A stretch of 64,000 nucleotides of DNA from Zhenpiania hominis (GCF_014333425.1 NZ_JACRYT010000005.1:1-64000), one strand, 5' to 3'. Positions 17,214 through 26,997 are shown, numbered from the stretch's first letter. Made by a program: numbers and translations. The notes: generated by a model not told the origin, from the sequence alone.

Positions 17214-18272
17214 CTATCTTCTGTGTCTGGGCTCCGGTCTCGGCGGCGTACATTCATTTCCGCATCCGCAACCGCAGTCCGCAGGACCGTTTCCTCCGGA
17301 AGCCGGATTCCCGCCGCTTCCATTTCGGGGTTCACAGCACGGGTCGCATGGATCGCAGGAATCCGGACAGTTTTCCGCGGTATCTGCTTCGCCAATCCGG
17401 TTCGGGAACAGAGCCGGGAAGGTTGTGCAGATGGGGTTGGACTGAGTCGGAATTTCCGCGAAGCCTGTAGAAAGCGCGCAGAGCTGTACAGGAACAACGA
17501 CTTTCTTTTCCGCGCTTACGCACAGGGCGATGATCAGGTTTCCGCAGACTTCTCCGTCCGGACCGACGCTGAGATCTCTGCCGCAGTTATTTGTCGCGAG
17601 GCGGGCCTCACAGGCGACATTGGTAAACTCCGTGAATCTCGGCAGGAACGCGGTGTCGATTGCGCTCGGCATGCAGATTTCAAAGAAGTTGGTGAGAACC
17701 AGAGGATGAGAAGACGTCGCCACATTTACCTCAGCGCATACGGTACATACACTTTCATTATTGCATCTGTCACACAGCAGCAGGTCGATGTAGACCAGAA
17801 CATTTCCGGTAATACTTACATTCTGGGTGCCGAAGATGGGGGTCCCCATACATTTATCATCACATTCTTTGGTATCCGCGTAAAGAATTTTTTCGGAAAG
17901 GGTTCCGTCCGGACCTACAACTTCCAGTGGATTTCCCTGGCCGTTCTGCAGGAAGGTCGCTCCGGAAATGCTGGTATTCACATCCAGATTCAAATTTCTG
18001 GGATCATCTACATTGCATGGATTAAAGAACCTCTTACAGCGAATATCTACAACCCGGCTGATGGTGCTCCCGCAGGGAATATTAGGCGAGAACATCTGTC
18101 CCTGCACCGTTTTCATTCCCTGAAGGTTAAACAGCACAGCATCATAGACGCTCTGCACATAAATCGGCGTACTTACAACATCTTCAAGCTTACCGCTGAA
18201 TTTGCAAAGATTGCCGGCGTTGCAGCAATTCTCATAGAGGTCCGGCGCCGGTCGATTGCCAAAACAACTCAT
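17214..18272 (-). CDS. cysteine-rich protein of unknown function, possible spore or envelope structural protein
   Basis: This 352-aa protein has about 29 cysteines, including clustered CC, CxxC and a C-terminal DSCDPCDPCCEP and DCGCGCGNEC tail in a Gly/Pro/Asn-rich setting. There is no signal peptide and no membrane helix. The middle is beta-rich with repeated hydrophobic strands (VQSVYDAVLFNLQG, SITGNVLVYIDLLLC). This pattern resembles Clostridial spore-coat-like or cross-linked surface proteins, but I recognise no named family. The strand is set by a strong GGAGG ribosome-binding site 8 nt before the ATG at 18272; the 385-codon open frame on the opposite strand is a shadow. It is monocistronic. 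Confidence 0.75.
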   Translation of the reverse strand: MSCFGNRPAPDLYENCCNAGNLCKFSGKLEDVVSTPIYVQSVYDAVLFNLQGMKTVQGQMFSPNIPCGSTISRVVDIRCKRFFNPCNVDDPRNLNLDVNTSISGATFLQNGQGNPLEVVGPDGTLSEKILYADTKECDDKCMGTPIFGTQNVSITGNVLVYIDLLLCDRCNNESVCTVCAEVNVATSSHPLVLTNFFEICMPSAIDTAFLPRFTEFTNVACEARLATNNCGRDLSVGPDGEVCGNLIIALCVSAEKKVVVPVQLCALSTGFAEIPTQSNPICTTFPALFPNRIGEADTAENCPDSCDPCDPCCEPRNGSGGNPASGGNGPADCGCGCGNECTPPRPEPRHRR

Positions 18273-18398
18273 ATCGTGTTACCTCCTTAAATATACCGCA
18301 GATTGTGCTGCGGCGCATATCGCAATTTTTATTGCAATTAACGATTCTTGGATAGTATATGAAACTTGTGAAATTTGTGTTACAACAGGGAAAAGTTG

Positions 18399-18407
18399 TG
18401 GTATAAT
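18399..18407 (+). promoter_or_regulatory. extended -10 promoter for the BI-1 family gene
   Basis: TGGTATAAT (TGn plus TATAAT at 18402-18407) lies 64 bp before the ATG at 18472. The -35 region is weak. The upstream half is shared with the divergent cysteine-rich gene. Confidence 0.5.
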
Positions 18408-18471
18408 AAAACACTATTATCGTAAGAACCGCGCGGATTTGACCGTGGCGGGAAGGGAAAGGAGATTAGCG

Positions 18472-19140
18472 ATGGCAGGAAATCTTACACAAAATAAACA
18501 GATGCGATTTGAAAATCCGGCCGGCAGTCGGCAGATCAGCGAGCGGGCCTATAATCTGATTATCGGAGGAACGCTGCTGTATGGATTTGCGGTAAATGCT
18601 TTTATGATACAAGTGTTCGAAGGCGCGTTTGACAACATGAACCAATGGGGACTGCTCATTGGATATATTGTCTGCATTATCATAGGGGCAGTCCTTACGA
18701 GGAGCCAGAGCGGATTTATAAGCTTCGTGGGCTATAACTTTATTGTTGTGCCGCTTGGGGTCATGCTGACGATACTGCTGCCTTATTACGGATCGGAACG
18801 GGTCTTTGACGCGGTAGTGATTACCGGTATTATTACATTACTTATGATGATCGCCGCGGGGGCGTTTCCTCATATCTTTCTTAAGATGGGAAGGGCATTG
18901 TTCTTTACCCTCATTGCGGTTTTTGTTGTGGAGTTGTTTTGCGTTTTTGTAATGGGCCGGGATTTCGCGGTTATTGATTATGTGGTGGTGCTGCTGTTTT
19001 CCGGCTACATCGGCTACGATTGGGCCAGGGCGAACGTTTATCCGCGTACAGTAAATAATGCGATTGACAGCGCTGTAGATTTGTATATGGATATTATTAA
19101 TATCTTTATCCGGATTCTGTCGATTCTCAATCGGCAGTAA
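18472..19140 (+). CDS. Bax inhibitor-1 / YccA family membrane protein
   Basis: This 222-aa protein has seven hydrophobic segments and a conserved end, GYDWARANVYPRTVNNAIDS then DLYMDIINIFIRILSIL. This matches the Bax inhibitor-1 (UPF0005) family, whose bacterial members are calcium-leak channels or modulators of membrane proteases. GGAGATTAGCG supplies the ribosome-binding site for ATG 18472; longer upstream frames are not supported. The physiological role here is not shown by context. Confidence 0.86.
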   Translation: MAGNLTQNKQMRFENPAGSRQISERAYNLIIGGTLLYGFAVNAFMIQVFEGAFDNMNQWGLLIGYIVCIIIGAVLTRSQSGFISFVGYNFIVVPLGVMLTILLPYYGSERVFDAVVITGIITLLMMIAAGAFPHIFLKMGRALFFTLIAVFVVELFCVFVMGRDFAVIDYVVVLLFSGYIGYDWARANVYPRTVNNAIDSAVDLYMDIINIFIRILSILNRQ

Positions 19141-19233
19141 AAGGCAGCGGCGGCTTGTATAGGAAAGGATGACACAAAGAGGCCTTTGTGTTACAATACC
19201 GGTTAGAGATTGGAGAAAAAGGACGCAGTCAGA

Positions 19234-19521
19234 ATGAACAAAAAAGAAACATCCAAAACAGAAGAACGCCTTCCGGATGAAGTGTTCCGGGAGGACTCGC
19301 GAAAAGAGGAAGAGGAGAGACAAGGCGTGGCGAAAAGGGCCAGCCTTGCTGTTTTTATACTGGTGGTACTGCTCTTCGCGGCAGTCATGTTTATAACATA
19401 TTTTTTTGAATTTAAGTTTGGGAAGACTGCGGGAACCATCGCTCTGATTGCAGTCGCTCTTCTGATCGCGGGATACCTTTATAAAAACGAGCTGATGGAA
19501 AAAATAAAGAGAAAAAAATAG
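19234..19521 (+). CDS. small two-helix membrane protein
   Basis: About 95 residues: a highly charged N-terminus (Lys/Glu-rich, about 1-35), then two hydrophobic helices at about 40-60 and 67-83, and a basic KRKK end. No family recognised. TTG 19210 is an alternative start; ATG 19234 has a GGA-type site upstream. Just before it, acacaaag and ctttgtgt (about 19174-19191) form an 8-bp inverted repeat next to TTACAAT, which may be a promoter or operator. The M16 peptidase starts about 10 bp after its stop. Confidence 0.6.
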   Translation: MNKKETSKTEERLPDEVFREDSRKEEEERQGVAKRASLAVFILVVLLFAAVMFITYFFEFKFGKTAGTIALIAVALLIAGYLYKNELMEKIKRKK

Positions 19522-19531
19522 GGTGGAAAAA

Positions 19532-20782
19532 ATGATTCAAACAAAGAAACTGAGCTGCGGAACAACCGTAGTGATGGAGCAGATTCCATATGTAAAGTCC
19601 GTGGCATTGGGGATATGGGCAAGAGCCGGCGCGGTGGATGAACCTGCGCGAATCGCGGGGGTATCCCATTACATTGAACATATGATGTTTAAGGGTACGG
19701 AAAAGAGAACCGCAAAGCAGATCGCTTCGGATGTCGATCGGATCGGCGGGCAGTTTAACGCCTTTACCGGAAAAGAAGCGACTTGTTACTATATGAAAAC
19801 GCTTTCCGACAACCTGGAGCAGGCCGCGGAAATCCTTTTGGACATGATTCTCAATTCCAGGATGGATGAAGAGGAGATGGCAAAGGAAAAGAGTGTCATC
19901 CGTGAGGAAATCAAGATGATTCAGGATACGCCGGATGATGATGTTCACGATACAGTCTGCGAGTTGGTTTTTCAGGGACACCCTCTCGGAAACTCGATTA
20001 TCGGAACGCCGGAAACGCTGGAGCGGATTGATCGGGATGTGCTGACCGGTTATCTGCGCAGAGAATATACCAGAGACAGCCTTGTGATCGCCATTGCCGG
20101 AAACTTTGATGAGGATAAAATCCTGTCCATGTTTGAAGATAAACTGGTAAAACTCCTGCCGTCCAAAGCGGAAAAACAGGCGGTCCCTGTGCGGTATCAG
20201 CCGCGCTATAAAGTGAAGAGCCGGGATATTGAACAGAGCCATATCAGCCTTGCGGTGCCGGGAGTCTCCCTGGAGGACAGCCGGTATTACGCTATGGGGC
20301 TTCTCAGCAATATTATGGGAGGAAGCATGAGCTCCCGCCTCTTCCAGAATATCCGGGAAGAAAAGGGGCTGGCTTACTCCGTCTATTCGGCGGCGAGTTC
20401 CTTCAGCGGCGCAGGCTATTTTGAGATTTACGCGGGAGTTGCTCACGATAAGATTGCCGAAGCCATCGGGGGAATCCGGGAAGAACTGGAGATTCTGAAA
20501 AGGGACGGCGTTACGAAAGAAGAACTGGATAAGGCGAAAGAGCAGATGAAAAGCGCCTATATCTTCGGGCAGGAAAATGTAACCGGAAGAATGTTTTCCA
20601 TTGGAAAGAACATGGCCGTATGCCGCAGAGTGCATACGCCGGAGGAAGTGGTGGATGGCTTTAACCGGGTGACCATGGAAGATATGAGGGGAGTGGCGGA
20701 TCTGGTCTGTGATCTGAATCAGTACTGTGGCGCCGCGGTAACGAATGGAACATTTGATATGAAACAGGCAATGGAGGGATAA
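19532..20782 (+). CDS. M16 family zinc metallopeptidase
   Basis: About 416 aa, of the insulinase/pitrilysin family short form. The inverted zinc motif HYIEH occupies residues 46-50 (His46, Glu49, His50), with the distal Glu expected in EEMAKEKSVIREEIKM. The second, inactive-type domain carries MGGSMSSRLFQNIREEKGLAYSVYS, the R/Y substrate-clamp motif. Members degrade peptides within a closed chamber, and the close Firmicute homologue YmxG/MlpA lies near dut and sporulation genes. ATG 19532 follows a GGGTGG site; GTG 19523 is also in frame. The dut gene follows by 6 bp. Confidence 0.9.
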   Translation: MIQTKKLSCGTTVVMEQIPYVKSVALGIWARAGAVDEPARIAGVSHYIEHMMFKGTEKRTAKQIASDVDRIGGQFNAFTGKEATCYYMKTLSDNLEQAAEILLDMILNSRMDEEEMAKEKSVIREEIKMIQDTPDDDVHDTVCELVFQGHPLGNSIIGTPETLERIDRDVLTGYLRREYTRDSLVIAIAGNFDEDKILSMFEDKLVKLLPSKAEKQAVPVRYQPRYKVKSRDIEQSHISLAVPGVSLEDSRYYAMGLLSNIMGGSMSSRLFQNIREEKGLAYSVYSAASSFSGAGYFEIYAGVAHDKIAEAIGGIREELEILKRDGVTKEELDKAKEQMKSAYIFGQENVTGRMFSIGKNMAVCRRVHTPEEVVDGFNRVTMEDMRGVADLVCDLNQYCGAAVTNGTFDMKQAMEG

Positions 20783-20788
20783 GCGTTG

Positions 20789-21217
20789 ATGGAGATTAAA
20801 ATACGAAGTGAAAGAGGCCGGATGCCGTCTTATGAGACGGAAGGTTCAGCGGGAATGGATCTGCAGGCAAGTCTCGACGCGCCGGTTGTGATAAATCCGG
20901 GAGAACGGACCTTGATTCCGACGGGGCTCTTTATTGAACTTCCACCGGGATATGAGGCGCAGATCCGGGCAAGGAGCGGGCTTGCCATAAAAAAGGGAAT
21001 CGGCCTTGTCAACGGTGTAGGGACCATTGACAGCGACTATCGGGGAGAGATCAAAGTGGCTCTTATCAACTGGGGACAGGAGACTTTTACCGTACAGGAC
21101 GGCGATCGGATCGCGCAGATGGTTATCGCAAAGTACGAAAGAATTACCTGGCAGCCTGTCGCGAGACTGCAGCAGACGGAACGCGGTGACGGCGGGTTCG
21201 GGCATACAGGCATATAG
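20789..21217 (+). CDS. dut: dUTP diphosphatase (trimeric dUTPase)
   Basis: This 142-aa enzyme hydrolyses dUTP to dUMP and pyrophosphate, keeping uracil out of DNA and feeding dTMP synthesis. All five motifs are visible: [36 protein letters not shown], and the C-terminal arm [13 protein letters not shown] 20789 is preferred over the overlapping TTG 20786. It lies in tight order behind the M16 peptidase. Confidence 0.96.
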   Translation: MEIKIRSERGRMPSYETEGSAGMDLQASLDAPVVINPGERTLIPTGLFIELPPGYEAQIRARSGLAIKKGIGLVNGVGTIDSDYRGEIKVALINWGQETFTVQDGDRIAQMVIAKYERITWQPVARLQQTERGDGGFGHTGI

Positions 21218-21285
21218 AAAAGCGATTGACGCAAACAGAAACCAAAATAAAATCTGTCGCATATATTACTTTGAGGTGGTATACG

Positions 21286-22254
21286 ATGACAGATTTTTTA
21301 TTGTTGGAAAAAATAAGCCAGCTGAACAGTAAAAATCCAAAACCCAGGCTGCTTCACCAGAAAGGCATCGCCGCAGGCGGCGTATTTTCCCCATATATGC
21401 CTCTTTCTGATTACACCAGCGCAGACTTCCTGCAAGATCCACAGCGAGAAGTACCTGTTATAGCAAGGTTTTCACGACTTATGGGAGAAAAAGGAAGCGG
21501 AGATTCTCTTCGAGATACGAGAGGGTTTGCTGTACGGTTCCAAACCGGGCAGGGAAGCTACGATCTGCTGTGCCACAATCTTCCCTGTTATTATATTCGC
21601 AGTCCGGCACAGTTTCCCGATATGGTGCGGTCCCTTACAGGAATAAACAGAACCCCTGGGGAGGACAGCGGCTTCTGGAAATTTTTATCTCAAAACCCTG
21701 AAGCGGTCAATTTGGCCATGTGGCTTTTTTCAGATAAAGGAACACTGAAATCATACCGGTTTATGGAAGGCTACAGTGTAAATACTTATCAATGGATTAA
21801 CAGCCGCGGGGAGACTTTATATGTCCGCTACAAGTGGAGCCCTTTAAGTGAAAGTGGGAATGGCGATGAAAAACGAAAGGGAATTTCATATCAGGAGGCA
21901 GAATTTCTGGCGGGTTTCTCACCGGACTGCTGTATTTCCGATCTGGCTCTGGCAGTGGAGGAAAAGCGGTTTCCCGCGTACGAATTGGAGGTTCAGATGA
22001 TGGACCGGCAGCAGGCGGAAAACTGTGGATTTGACTTCCTGTCTGTTACCTTGTATTGGCCGGAAGAAATTTGCCCCAGCAGGAAGATCGGAAAGATGGT
22101 TCTCAACTCTATTCTTTCCGCGGAGGAATGTGAAAAACTATGTTTTGCGCCAGGGAATCTGGTTCCGGGGATTGAATTTGGAAATCGTGAATTTCTGGAA
22201 ATTATGGATTTCGCCCACAGAGACGGAGGCAGGCAGAGAGGTGCGTCAAAATGA
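21286..22254 (+). CDS. shortened catalase-like heme-domain protein lacking the proximal tyrosine
   Basis: This 322-aa protein resembles the N-terminal two thirds of a monofunctional heme catalase: RLLHQKGIAAGGVFSPYMPLS (distal His24), VPVIARFSRLMGEKGSGDSLRDTRGFAVRFQT, and LLCHNLPCYYIRSPAQFPDM (distal Asn98). The proximal heme-ligand segment, which normally reads like RLFSYPDxxRxRLG, appears here as DFAHRDGGRQRG, placing His311 at the tyrosine position. The protein stops six residues later, and the roughly 90-residue wrapping region is missing. The C-terminal catalase-related domain is encoded in the next, overlapping gene. GAGGTGG precedes ATG 21286. Either a divergent peroxidase-like protein or a decaying catalase. 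Confidence 0.7.
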   Translation: MTDFLLLEKISQLNSKNPKPRLLHQKGIAAGGVFSPYMPLSDYTSADFLQDPQREVPVIARFSRLMGEKGSGDSLRDTRGFAVRFQTGQGSYDLLCHNLPCYYIRSPAQFPDMVRSLTGINRTPGEDSGFWKFLSQNPEAVNLAMWLFSDKGTLKSYRFMEGYSVNTYQWINSRGETLYVRYKWSPLSESGNGDEKRKGISYQEAEFLAGFSPDCCISDLALAVEEKRFPAYELEVQMMDRQQAENCGFDFLSVTLYWPEEICPSRKIGKMVLNSILSAEECEKLCFAPGNLVPGIEFGNREFLEIMDFAHRDGGRQRGASK

Positions 22255-22439
22255 TGGAAGAAAAACAGGCAGCCCGCAGATACCAGAGCATGACACAGGA
22301 AGAAAAAGAGGTTCTTGCAGAGAATATTTCCGAAAGACTCATTTTCGAGCCACGGGAAATTCAGCAGGCTGTGTTAAGTCTCATGGGGGAGGTTGATCCG
22401 GAGCTTGTAAAAAAACTGGAAAAAAGATTTTATTTTTAA
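22251..22439 (+). CDS. detached catalase-related C-terminal domain
   Basis: These 62 residues read like the immune-responsive (catalase-rel) helical domain at the end of catalases: MTQEEKEVLAENISERLIF, then EIQQAVLSLMGEVDPELVKKLEKRF, matching the family pattern of a helix, a EIQxxQ step and VDPxxxxxL. The ATG at 22251 overlaps the stop of the catalase-like gene as ATGA, so translation could be coupled and the two chains may associate. A frameshift-derived split is the alternative. Confidence 0.65.
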   Translation: MMEEKQAARRYQSMTQEEKEVLAENISERLIFEPREIQQAVLSLMGEVDPELVKKLEKRFYF

Positions 22440-22515
22440 TTTGCTTTGATATACCGGGGGTGTTATGATAAGAGTCGTAAGGAATCTAATACAAAAGAGA
22501 AATGAGGGATGATGC

Positions 22516-23139
22516 ATGATCGGTGTCAAGAAAAAGGAAGATGAATTTTTTCAGCTGCTAATTGAGTTCGCGGAAAAAATCGTCAGAGTTGGAGAAGCAT
22601 TTATAGAACTGGTTTTGGATTATCAGAATGTAGCAGACAAAGTGGCAGGCATTAAAGTACTGGAAACAGAATGCGACATGCAGGCGCATAAAATCCTGAC
22701 CGCTCTGAATGCTTCTTTTATTACGCCTTTTGACAGGGAAGATATTTATGATATAACAAAGGAGATGGACGACATTGTTGATTCTTTGGAAGAGGTCGCC
22801 AACCGTTTTATCGTATTTGATGTGAAACAGCTGAAACCGGAATGTCTGAAAATGGCAGAATACATAATGCAGGCGATCCGGGAGCTGGAAGTTCTTTTCC
22901 GGCACCTGTCGGAAGTAAAGAAAAATACCATCGTCCATGAACAGATTGTGGAAGTAAACCGCATTGAAAACGAGGGAGATCTCCTGTACAGAAAAGCCCT
23001 TACGGATCTTTTCCGTGACGAAAAAGATCCCATTGAGCTGATTAAGTGGAAGCATCTGTATGAACAGCTGGAAACCAGTCTCGATTCCTGTGAGAACGTG
23101 GCCAACATTGTCGAAGGAGTGGTAATGAAATATGCTTAG
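22516..23139 (+). CDS. DUF47 (PhoU-like) phosphate-transport accessory protein
   Basis: This 207-aa all-helical protein of the DUF47/PhoU-related type is usually encoded next to Pit transporters and thought to regulate them. Metal-binding-type motifs are present: LETECDMQAHKIL and VNRIENEGDLLYRKAL, with E/D-x-x-x-D/H spacing like PhoU, and DDIVDSLEEVAN. The stop overlaps the Pit start by 8 bp, which supports joint function. Confidence 0.9.
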   Translation: MIGVKKKEDEFFQLLIEFAEKIVRVGEAFIELVLDYQNVADKVAGIKVLETECDMQAHKILTALNASFITPFDREDIYDITKEMDDIVDSLEEVANRFIVFDVKQLKPECLKMAEYIMQAIRELEVLFRHLSEVKKNTIVHEQIVEVNRIENEGDLLYRKALTDLFRDEKDPIELIKWKHLYEQLETSLDSCENVANIVEGVVMKYA

Positions 23140-24124
23140 CGGAATCTTAGGCAGTGTTGTAATCGTTGCGCTGGCTTTTGAGTTTATCAATGGATTCCAC
23201 GATACAGCAAACGCGATCGCGACTTCCGTATATACCAGAGCGCTTACTCCGAAAAAAGCGATCCTTTTAGCAGCCGCCATGAATCTGGTGGGAGCCATGG
23301 TCAGCGAAAAGGTAGCGATGACAATTTCCAGCGGACTGGTCGATGTGGCACTGGAACAGTATGTGATTTTAGGCGCTCTGTTTGGCGCGATTTTATGGAA
23401 TCTGTTTACCTGGTGGAAGGGAATTCCCAGCAGTTCTTCCCATGCGTTGATTGGAAGCCTGATCGGCGCGACCATTGTGTTTACGATGGGAACGGAACAT
23501 ATTCTATGGGACGGAGTGATCCGTAAAGTAATTATTCCGCTGTTCACATCGCCGTTTATCGGGTTGTTTATCGGATTCGGATTTATGAAGCTGATTTTTT
23601 ATCTTTTTTCAGGATGGTCCCAGTCAAAAGCGAATAAAGTCTTTTCAAAGCTGCAGATTTTTTCGGCGGCTCTGGTAGCTTATTCTCATGGAAATAATGA
23701 CGCGCAGAAGACAATGGGGATTATTACACTGGCGCTGATTACCGGAGGAGTACTCGATCCCGGTTCGGGCGTTCCTCTCTGGGTAAAAGCCGCCTGCGCC
23801 TGTATGATGGCACTGGGGACCTCCCTTGGAGGATGGAAGATCATGAAAACCATGGGAGGGGGAGTGACGAAACTCCAGCCTGCCAGCGGATTCGCGGCTC
23901 AAACGGCATCCGCTGTGGTAATTGAGAGCATGTCCTTTCTGGGAGCGCCGATCAGTACGACACAGGTTATCACGACATCCGTAATGGGTGTGGGAAGCGC
24001 GCGGAGGATTAGCGCGGTAAAATGGGGAATCGCCCAGAATATTATTATCGCATGGGTTGTAACGCTGCCGATTACCATGATTCTGGGAGGTTTATCCGTA
24101 TTTGTGATTCAGTTTTTTGTATAG
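23132..24124 (+). CDS. Pit-family inorganic phosphate transporter
   Basis: This 330-aa membrane protein of the low-affinity PiT family probably imports metal-phosphate with protons. The duplicated PD001131 signatures are visible: FEFINGFHDTANAIATSV near the N-terminus and AYSHGNNDAQKTMGII in the second half. It has about ten hydrophobic segments. It forms an operon with the DUF47 gene. No PHO box was seen upstream, unlike the Na/Pi cotransporter at 60825, so this looks like the constitutive route. Confidence 0.94.
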   Translation: MLSGILGSVVIVALAFEFINGFHDTANAIATSVYTRALTPKKAILLAAAMNLVGAMVSEKVAMTISSGLVDVALEQYVILGALFGAILWNLFTWWKGIPSSSSHALIGSLIGATIVFTMGTEHILWDGVIRKVIIPLFTSPFIGLFIGFGFMKLIFYLFSGWSQSKANKVFSKLQIFSAALVAYSHGNNDAQKTMGIITLALITGGVLDPGSGVPLWVKAACACMMALGTSLGGWKIMKTMGGGVTKLQPASGFAAQTASAVVIESMSFLGAPISTTQVITTSVMGVGSARRISAVKWGIAQNIIIAWVVTLPITMILGGLSVFVIQFFV

Positions 24125-24131
24125 GTGAACG

Positions 24132-25142
24132 ATGATAACGAGAGAAGATCTTGAAAAAAGAGAATATGAGATCCTTTCGCCGTACGCGGCGAAAGTGGCG
24201 GAGTCCAGGGGAAGAAAAGTGCCGGAGGAAAAGTGCGCCATCCGAACGGACTACCAGAGAGATCGAGATCGGATTATCCATTCCAAGTCTTTCCGGCGGC
24301 TGATGCATAAAACACAGGTTTTTCTGGCGCCGGAAGGCGATCACTTCCGAACCCGCCTGACTCATACTATTGAAGTTTCTCAGATTGCCAGAACGATCGC
24401 GCGGAGTCTGGGGCTCAACGAAGATCTGACGGAAGCCATTTCTCTGGGTCACGATTTAGGCCATACGCCATTCGGACATAATGGGGAAAAAGTTCTTAAT
24501 GATCTGTATAAAGGCGGATTCCGCCACAATGTCCAGAGCCTTCGGGTCGTGGATGTGCTGGAGAGCAACGGGGTGCGCCGGGGGATGAACCTGACGGAGG
24601 AAGTCCGGGACGGAATTCTAAATCATACGGGAAAAACACTTCCCTTGACACTGGAAGGACAGATCGTGAAGATCAGCGACCGGGTCGCATATATCAACCA
24701 CGATATTGACGACGCGCTGCGGAGCGGTGTGATTACAGAATCTGATTTGCCCAAAGCCTGCATTGAGGTTCTGGGGAAAACGCATCGCGGCCGTATTAAT
24801 ACGTTGGTCACCGATCTGATTGAAAATAGCTTTGAGAAAGACCGGATTTCCATGAGCCGGACCTGCATGACGCACATGGAGCTGTTGCGGGATTTTATGT
24901 TTGAAAATGTCTACCACAATCGAAAGGTAAAAAAGGATGAGGAACTGGAAAAGATAAACCATATTCTGAAATCTCTGTATCAGTATTATATTGAAAATCC
25001 GGATCAGCTCCCTGAAGATTTGCGCCAGATGGTTCCGGAGTTCGGTCTTGAGGAAATGGTCAAGGATCATATTGCCGGTATGACCGATCGGTACGCGGTG
25101 AACCTTTATACCGAGCTGTTTGTCCCCAAGAGATGGAAATAA
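24132..25142 (+). CDS. dgt: dGTP triphosphohydrolase-type HD protein
   Basis: This 336-aa HD-superfamily enzyme of the deoxynucleoside triphosphate triphosphohydrolase class releases triphosphate from dNTPs. The metal site is visible: His78 in LTHTIEVSQIA, His107-Asp108 in LGHDLGHTPFGHNGE, and later ISDRVAYINHDIDDAL. FRRLMHKTQVF near the N-terminus is a family block. It immediately precedes dnaG, the usual Clostridial arrangement. Substrate preference (dGTP or other dNTPs) cannot be read from sequence. Confidence 0.9.
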   Translation: MITREDLEKREYEILSPYAAKVAESRGRKVPEEKCAIRTDYQRDRDRIIHSKSFRRLMHKTQVFLAPEGDHFRTRLTHTIEVSQIARTIARSLGLNEDLTEAISLGHDLGHTPFGHNGEKVLNDLYKGGFRHNVQSLRVVDVLESNGVRRGMNLTEEVRDGILNHTGKTLPLTLEGQIVKISDRVAYINHDIDDALRSGVITESDLPKACIEVLGKTHRGRINTLVTDLIENSFEKDRISMSRTCMTHMELLRDFMFENVYHNRKVKKDEELEKINHILKSLYQYYIENPDQLPEDLRQMVPEFGLEEMVKDHIAGMTDRYAVNLYTELFVPKRWK

Positions 25143-25245
25143 CAGAGATAAAATTTATTCAAAAAAATTTTCACGAAAAAAAAGGAATCCGGGCACTTTT
25201 GTCGAAAAAGATTATGATACGAATATTTTTTGACAGGGAGAGAAC

Positions 25246-26997
25246 GTGAGCGCAGGAAACAACACAGTTGATGAAATAAAAAGCAGGTGTAATATTGTCG
25301 ATGTGATCGGTAGGGTTGTTCCGCTGAAACGAGCCGGAAGCAACTATAAAGGCAGATGTCCGTTTCACAATGAAAAGACACCTTCTTTTGTTGTATCTGA
25401 AACAAAGCAGATTTTTACCTGCTTCGGCTGCGGCGCCACAGGAGATGTCCTCAGCTTTGTGGAAAAATATTATCAGCTGGATTTTATGCAGGCAGTTGAA
25501 AAGCTGGCGGATGAATACGGAATCACCGTGCGGCGGGGGTTCCATAAAAGCGAAAATAAGGAACAAGCCTACCAGATTAACCGTGAGGCCGCGAAATTTT
25601 TTTTCCGGGCTTTGAGGGAAAGAGCGAATCCCGGTTACAGCTATATGAAAAAAAGAGGCATTGCGCCGGAAACGCTTAATAAGTTTGGAATCGGCTACGC
25701 GGATTCTCAGTGGGACAGCCTTTACCGCCATCTGACCGCGATGGGATTTAAAAAAGAAAAATTGTTGGAATTAGGGTTAATTTCGCAGTCGAAGGGTAAA
25801 TATTATGATAAGTTCCGCGGCAGAGTCATGTTTCCCATTATGAACACCAGCGGAAAAGTAATCGGATTCGGCGGTCGCGTTGTGGGGGAAGGAGAGCCCA
25901 AATATCTGAACTCCCAGGAGTCCAGCGTATTTTTAAAGAAAAACAATCTGTATGGCCTGAATATTACAAGACAGGAAATCGGACGGGAAGATCAGGCGAT
26001 TTTAGTGGAAGGATATATGGATGTCGTGTCCCTTTACCAGAGCGGAGTACGGAATGTTTCGGCTTCGTTGGGTACGGCCCTTACGGAGAATCAGGCAAAA
26101 CTCCTCAAGCGATATACGGACAATGTGGTTTTGTCCTATGACGCGGACCAAGCGGGGATCAACGCGGCGCTCCGCGGACTGGATATCCTCCATCGGGAGA
26201 ATTGCCGGGTAAAGGTACTTCATGTAACGGATGGAAAAGATCCGGATGAATTTGTGAAGAAAAACGGAAAACTGGCTTTTTTGAAACTGATTGACCAGGC
26301 GCTTCCCTTTGCGGACTATAAATTGAGTCTTCTGCGAAAATCCTTTGATTTAACGACCACGGAGGGGAGAGTGGATTTTCTCCGGCAGGCCGCGCGGGTG
26401 TTATCGGACTTGAGTCCTGTAGAACAGGATATTTACATAAAAAAACTGGCAGAAGAGACAAAAATTTCACAGGGTGCTATAAGACTTGAAATAAATGGCA
26501 ATACTAGTGAAAAACAGAGCGGCCATCAGCCTGCCGCAGGCCGGACGGAACGGGAAGAATCGGGCGGAGAAGTCAGCATGCTGGAAAAAAATATTATTAA
26601 GCTGATTTTGCAGAGCAGCAGCTATTATCCGAAATTTGCGCCTTATGAAAATACCGCGTTTTTTTCGGAGAGCGGCAGACGGATTTACCGTGGAATTCAG
26701 GAAATATATATGGAAGAGGAAGAAATTGATATCCGAAAACTGGCGGATTTATTAGAACCGGGAGACGCGGAGATACTGAAAGATATCCGGGATAATGTGC
26801 GTCTGGCTCATAAGGAAGAGCGGATTTTTCAGGACTGCGTCCGGGCCATAAAGGAACGGGAGCTGGAGCATAAGGAAAAAGAGCTCATTACAAGGCTTTC
26901 CATGGCGGATGAAGAAGAAAACGAGGAAGTAATAAGAGAGTTGACACAGGAGCTTATGAATATCCAGAAGATGAGGAAAACGGTAGGGGGTAGATAG
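25246..26997 (+). CDS. dnaG: DNA primase
   Basis: This 583-aa primase makes RNA primers for replication. The N-terminal zinc finger is [11 protein letters not shown] followed by [15 protein letters not shown]. The RNA polymerase core carries [21 protein letters not shown]. The TOPRIM site is [14 protein letters not shown] (about residue 255 onward) with [11 protein letters not shown]. The C-terminal helicase-binding domain (about 440-583) is charged and helical. The start is GTG 25246 after GGGAGAG. The last bases approach rpoD by 4 bp. Confidence 0.96.
   Translation: MSAGNNTVDEIKSRCNIVDVIGRVVPLKRAGSNYKGRCPFHNEKTPSFVVSETKQIFTCFGCGATGDVLSFVEKYYQLDFMQAVEKLADEYGITVRRGFHKSENKEQAYQINREAAKFFFRALRERANPGYSYMKKRGIAPETLNKFGIGYADSQWDSLYRHLTAMGFKKEKLLELGLISQSKGKYYDKFRGRVMFPIMNTSGKVIGFGGRVVGEGEPKYLNSQESSVFLKKNNLYGLNITRQEIGREDQAILVEGYMDVVSLYQSGVRNVSASLGTALTENQAKLLKRYTDNVVLSYDADQAGINAALRGLDILHRENCRVKVLHVTDGKDPDEFVKKNGKLAFLKLIDQALPFADYKLSLLRKSFDLTTTEGRVDFLRQAARVLSDLSPVEQDIYIKKLAEETKISQGAIRLEINGNTSEKQSGHQPAAGRTEREESGGEVSMLEKNIIKLILQSSSYYPKFAPYENTAFFSESGRRIYRGIQEIYMEEEEIDIRKLADLLEPGDAEILKDIRDNVRLAHKEERIFQDCVRAIKERELEHKEKELITRLSMADEEENEEVIRELTQELMNIQKMRKTVGGR

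Noticed and set aside
17133..18290. 385-codon open frame on the plus strand opposite the cysteine-rich gene
   Set aside because: It has an atypical Arg/Ser-rich composition, no suitable ribosome-binding site and is antisense to a minus-strand gene with an excellent GGAGG site.
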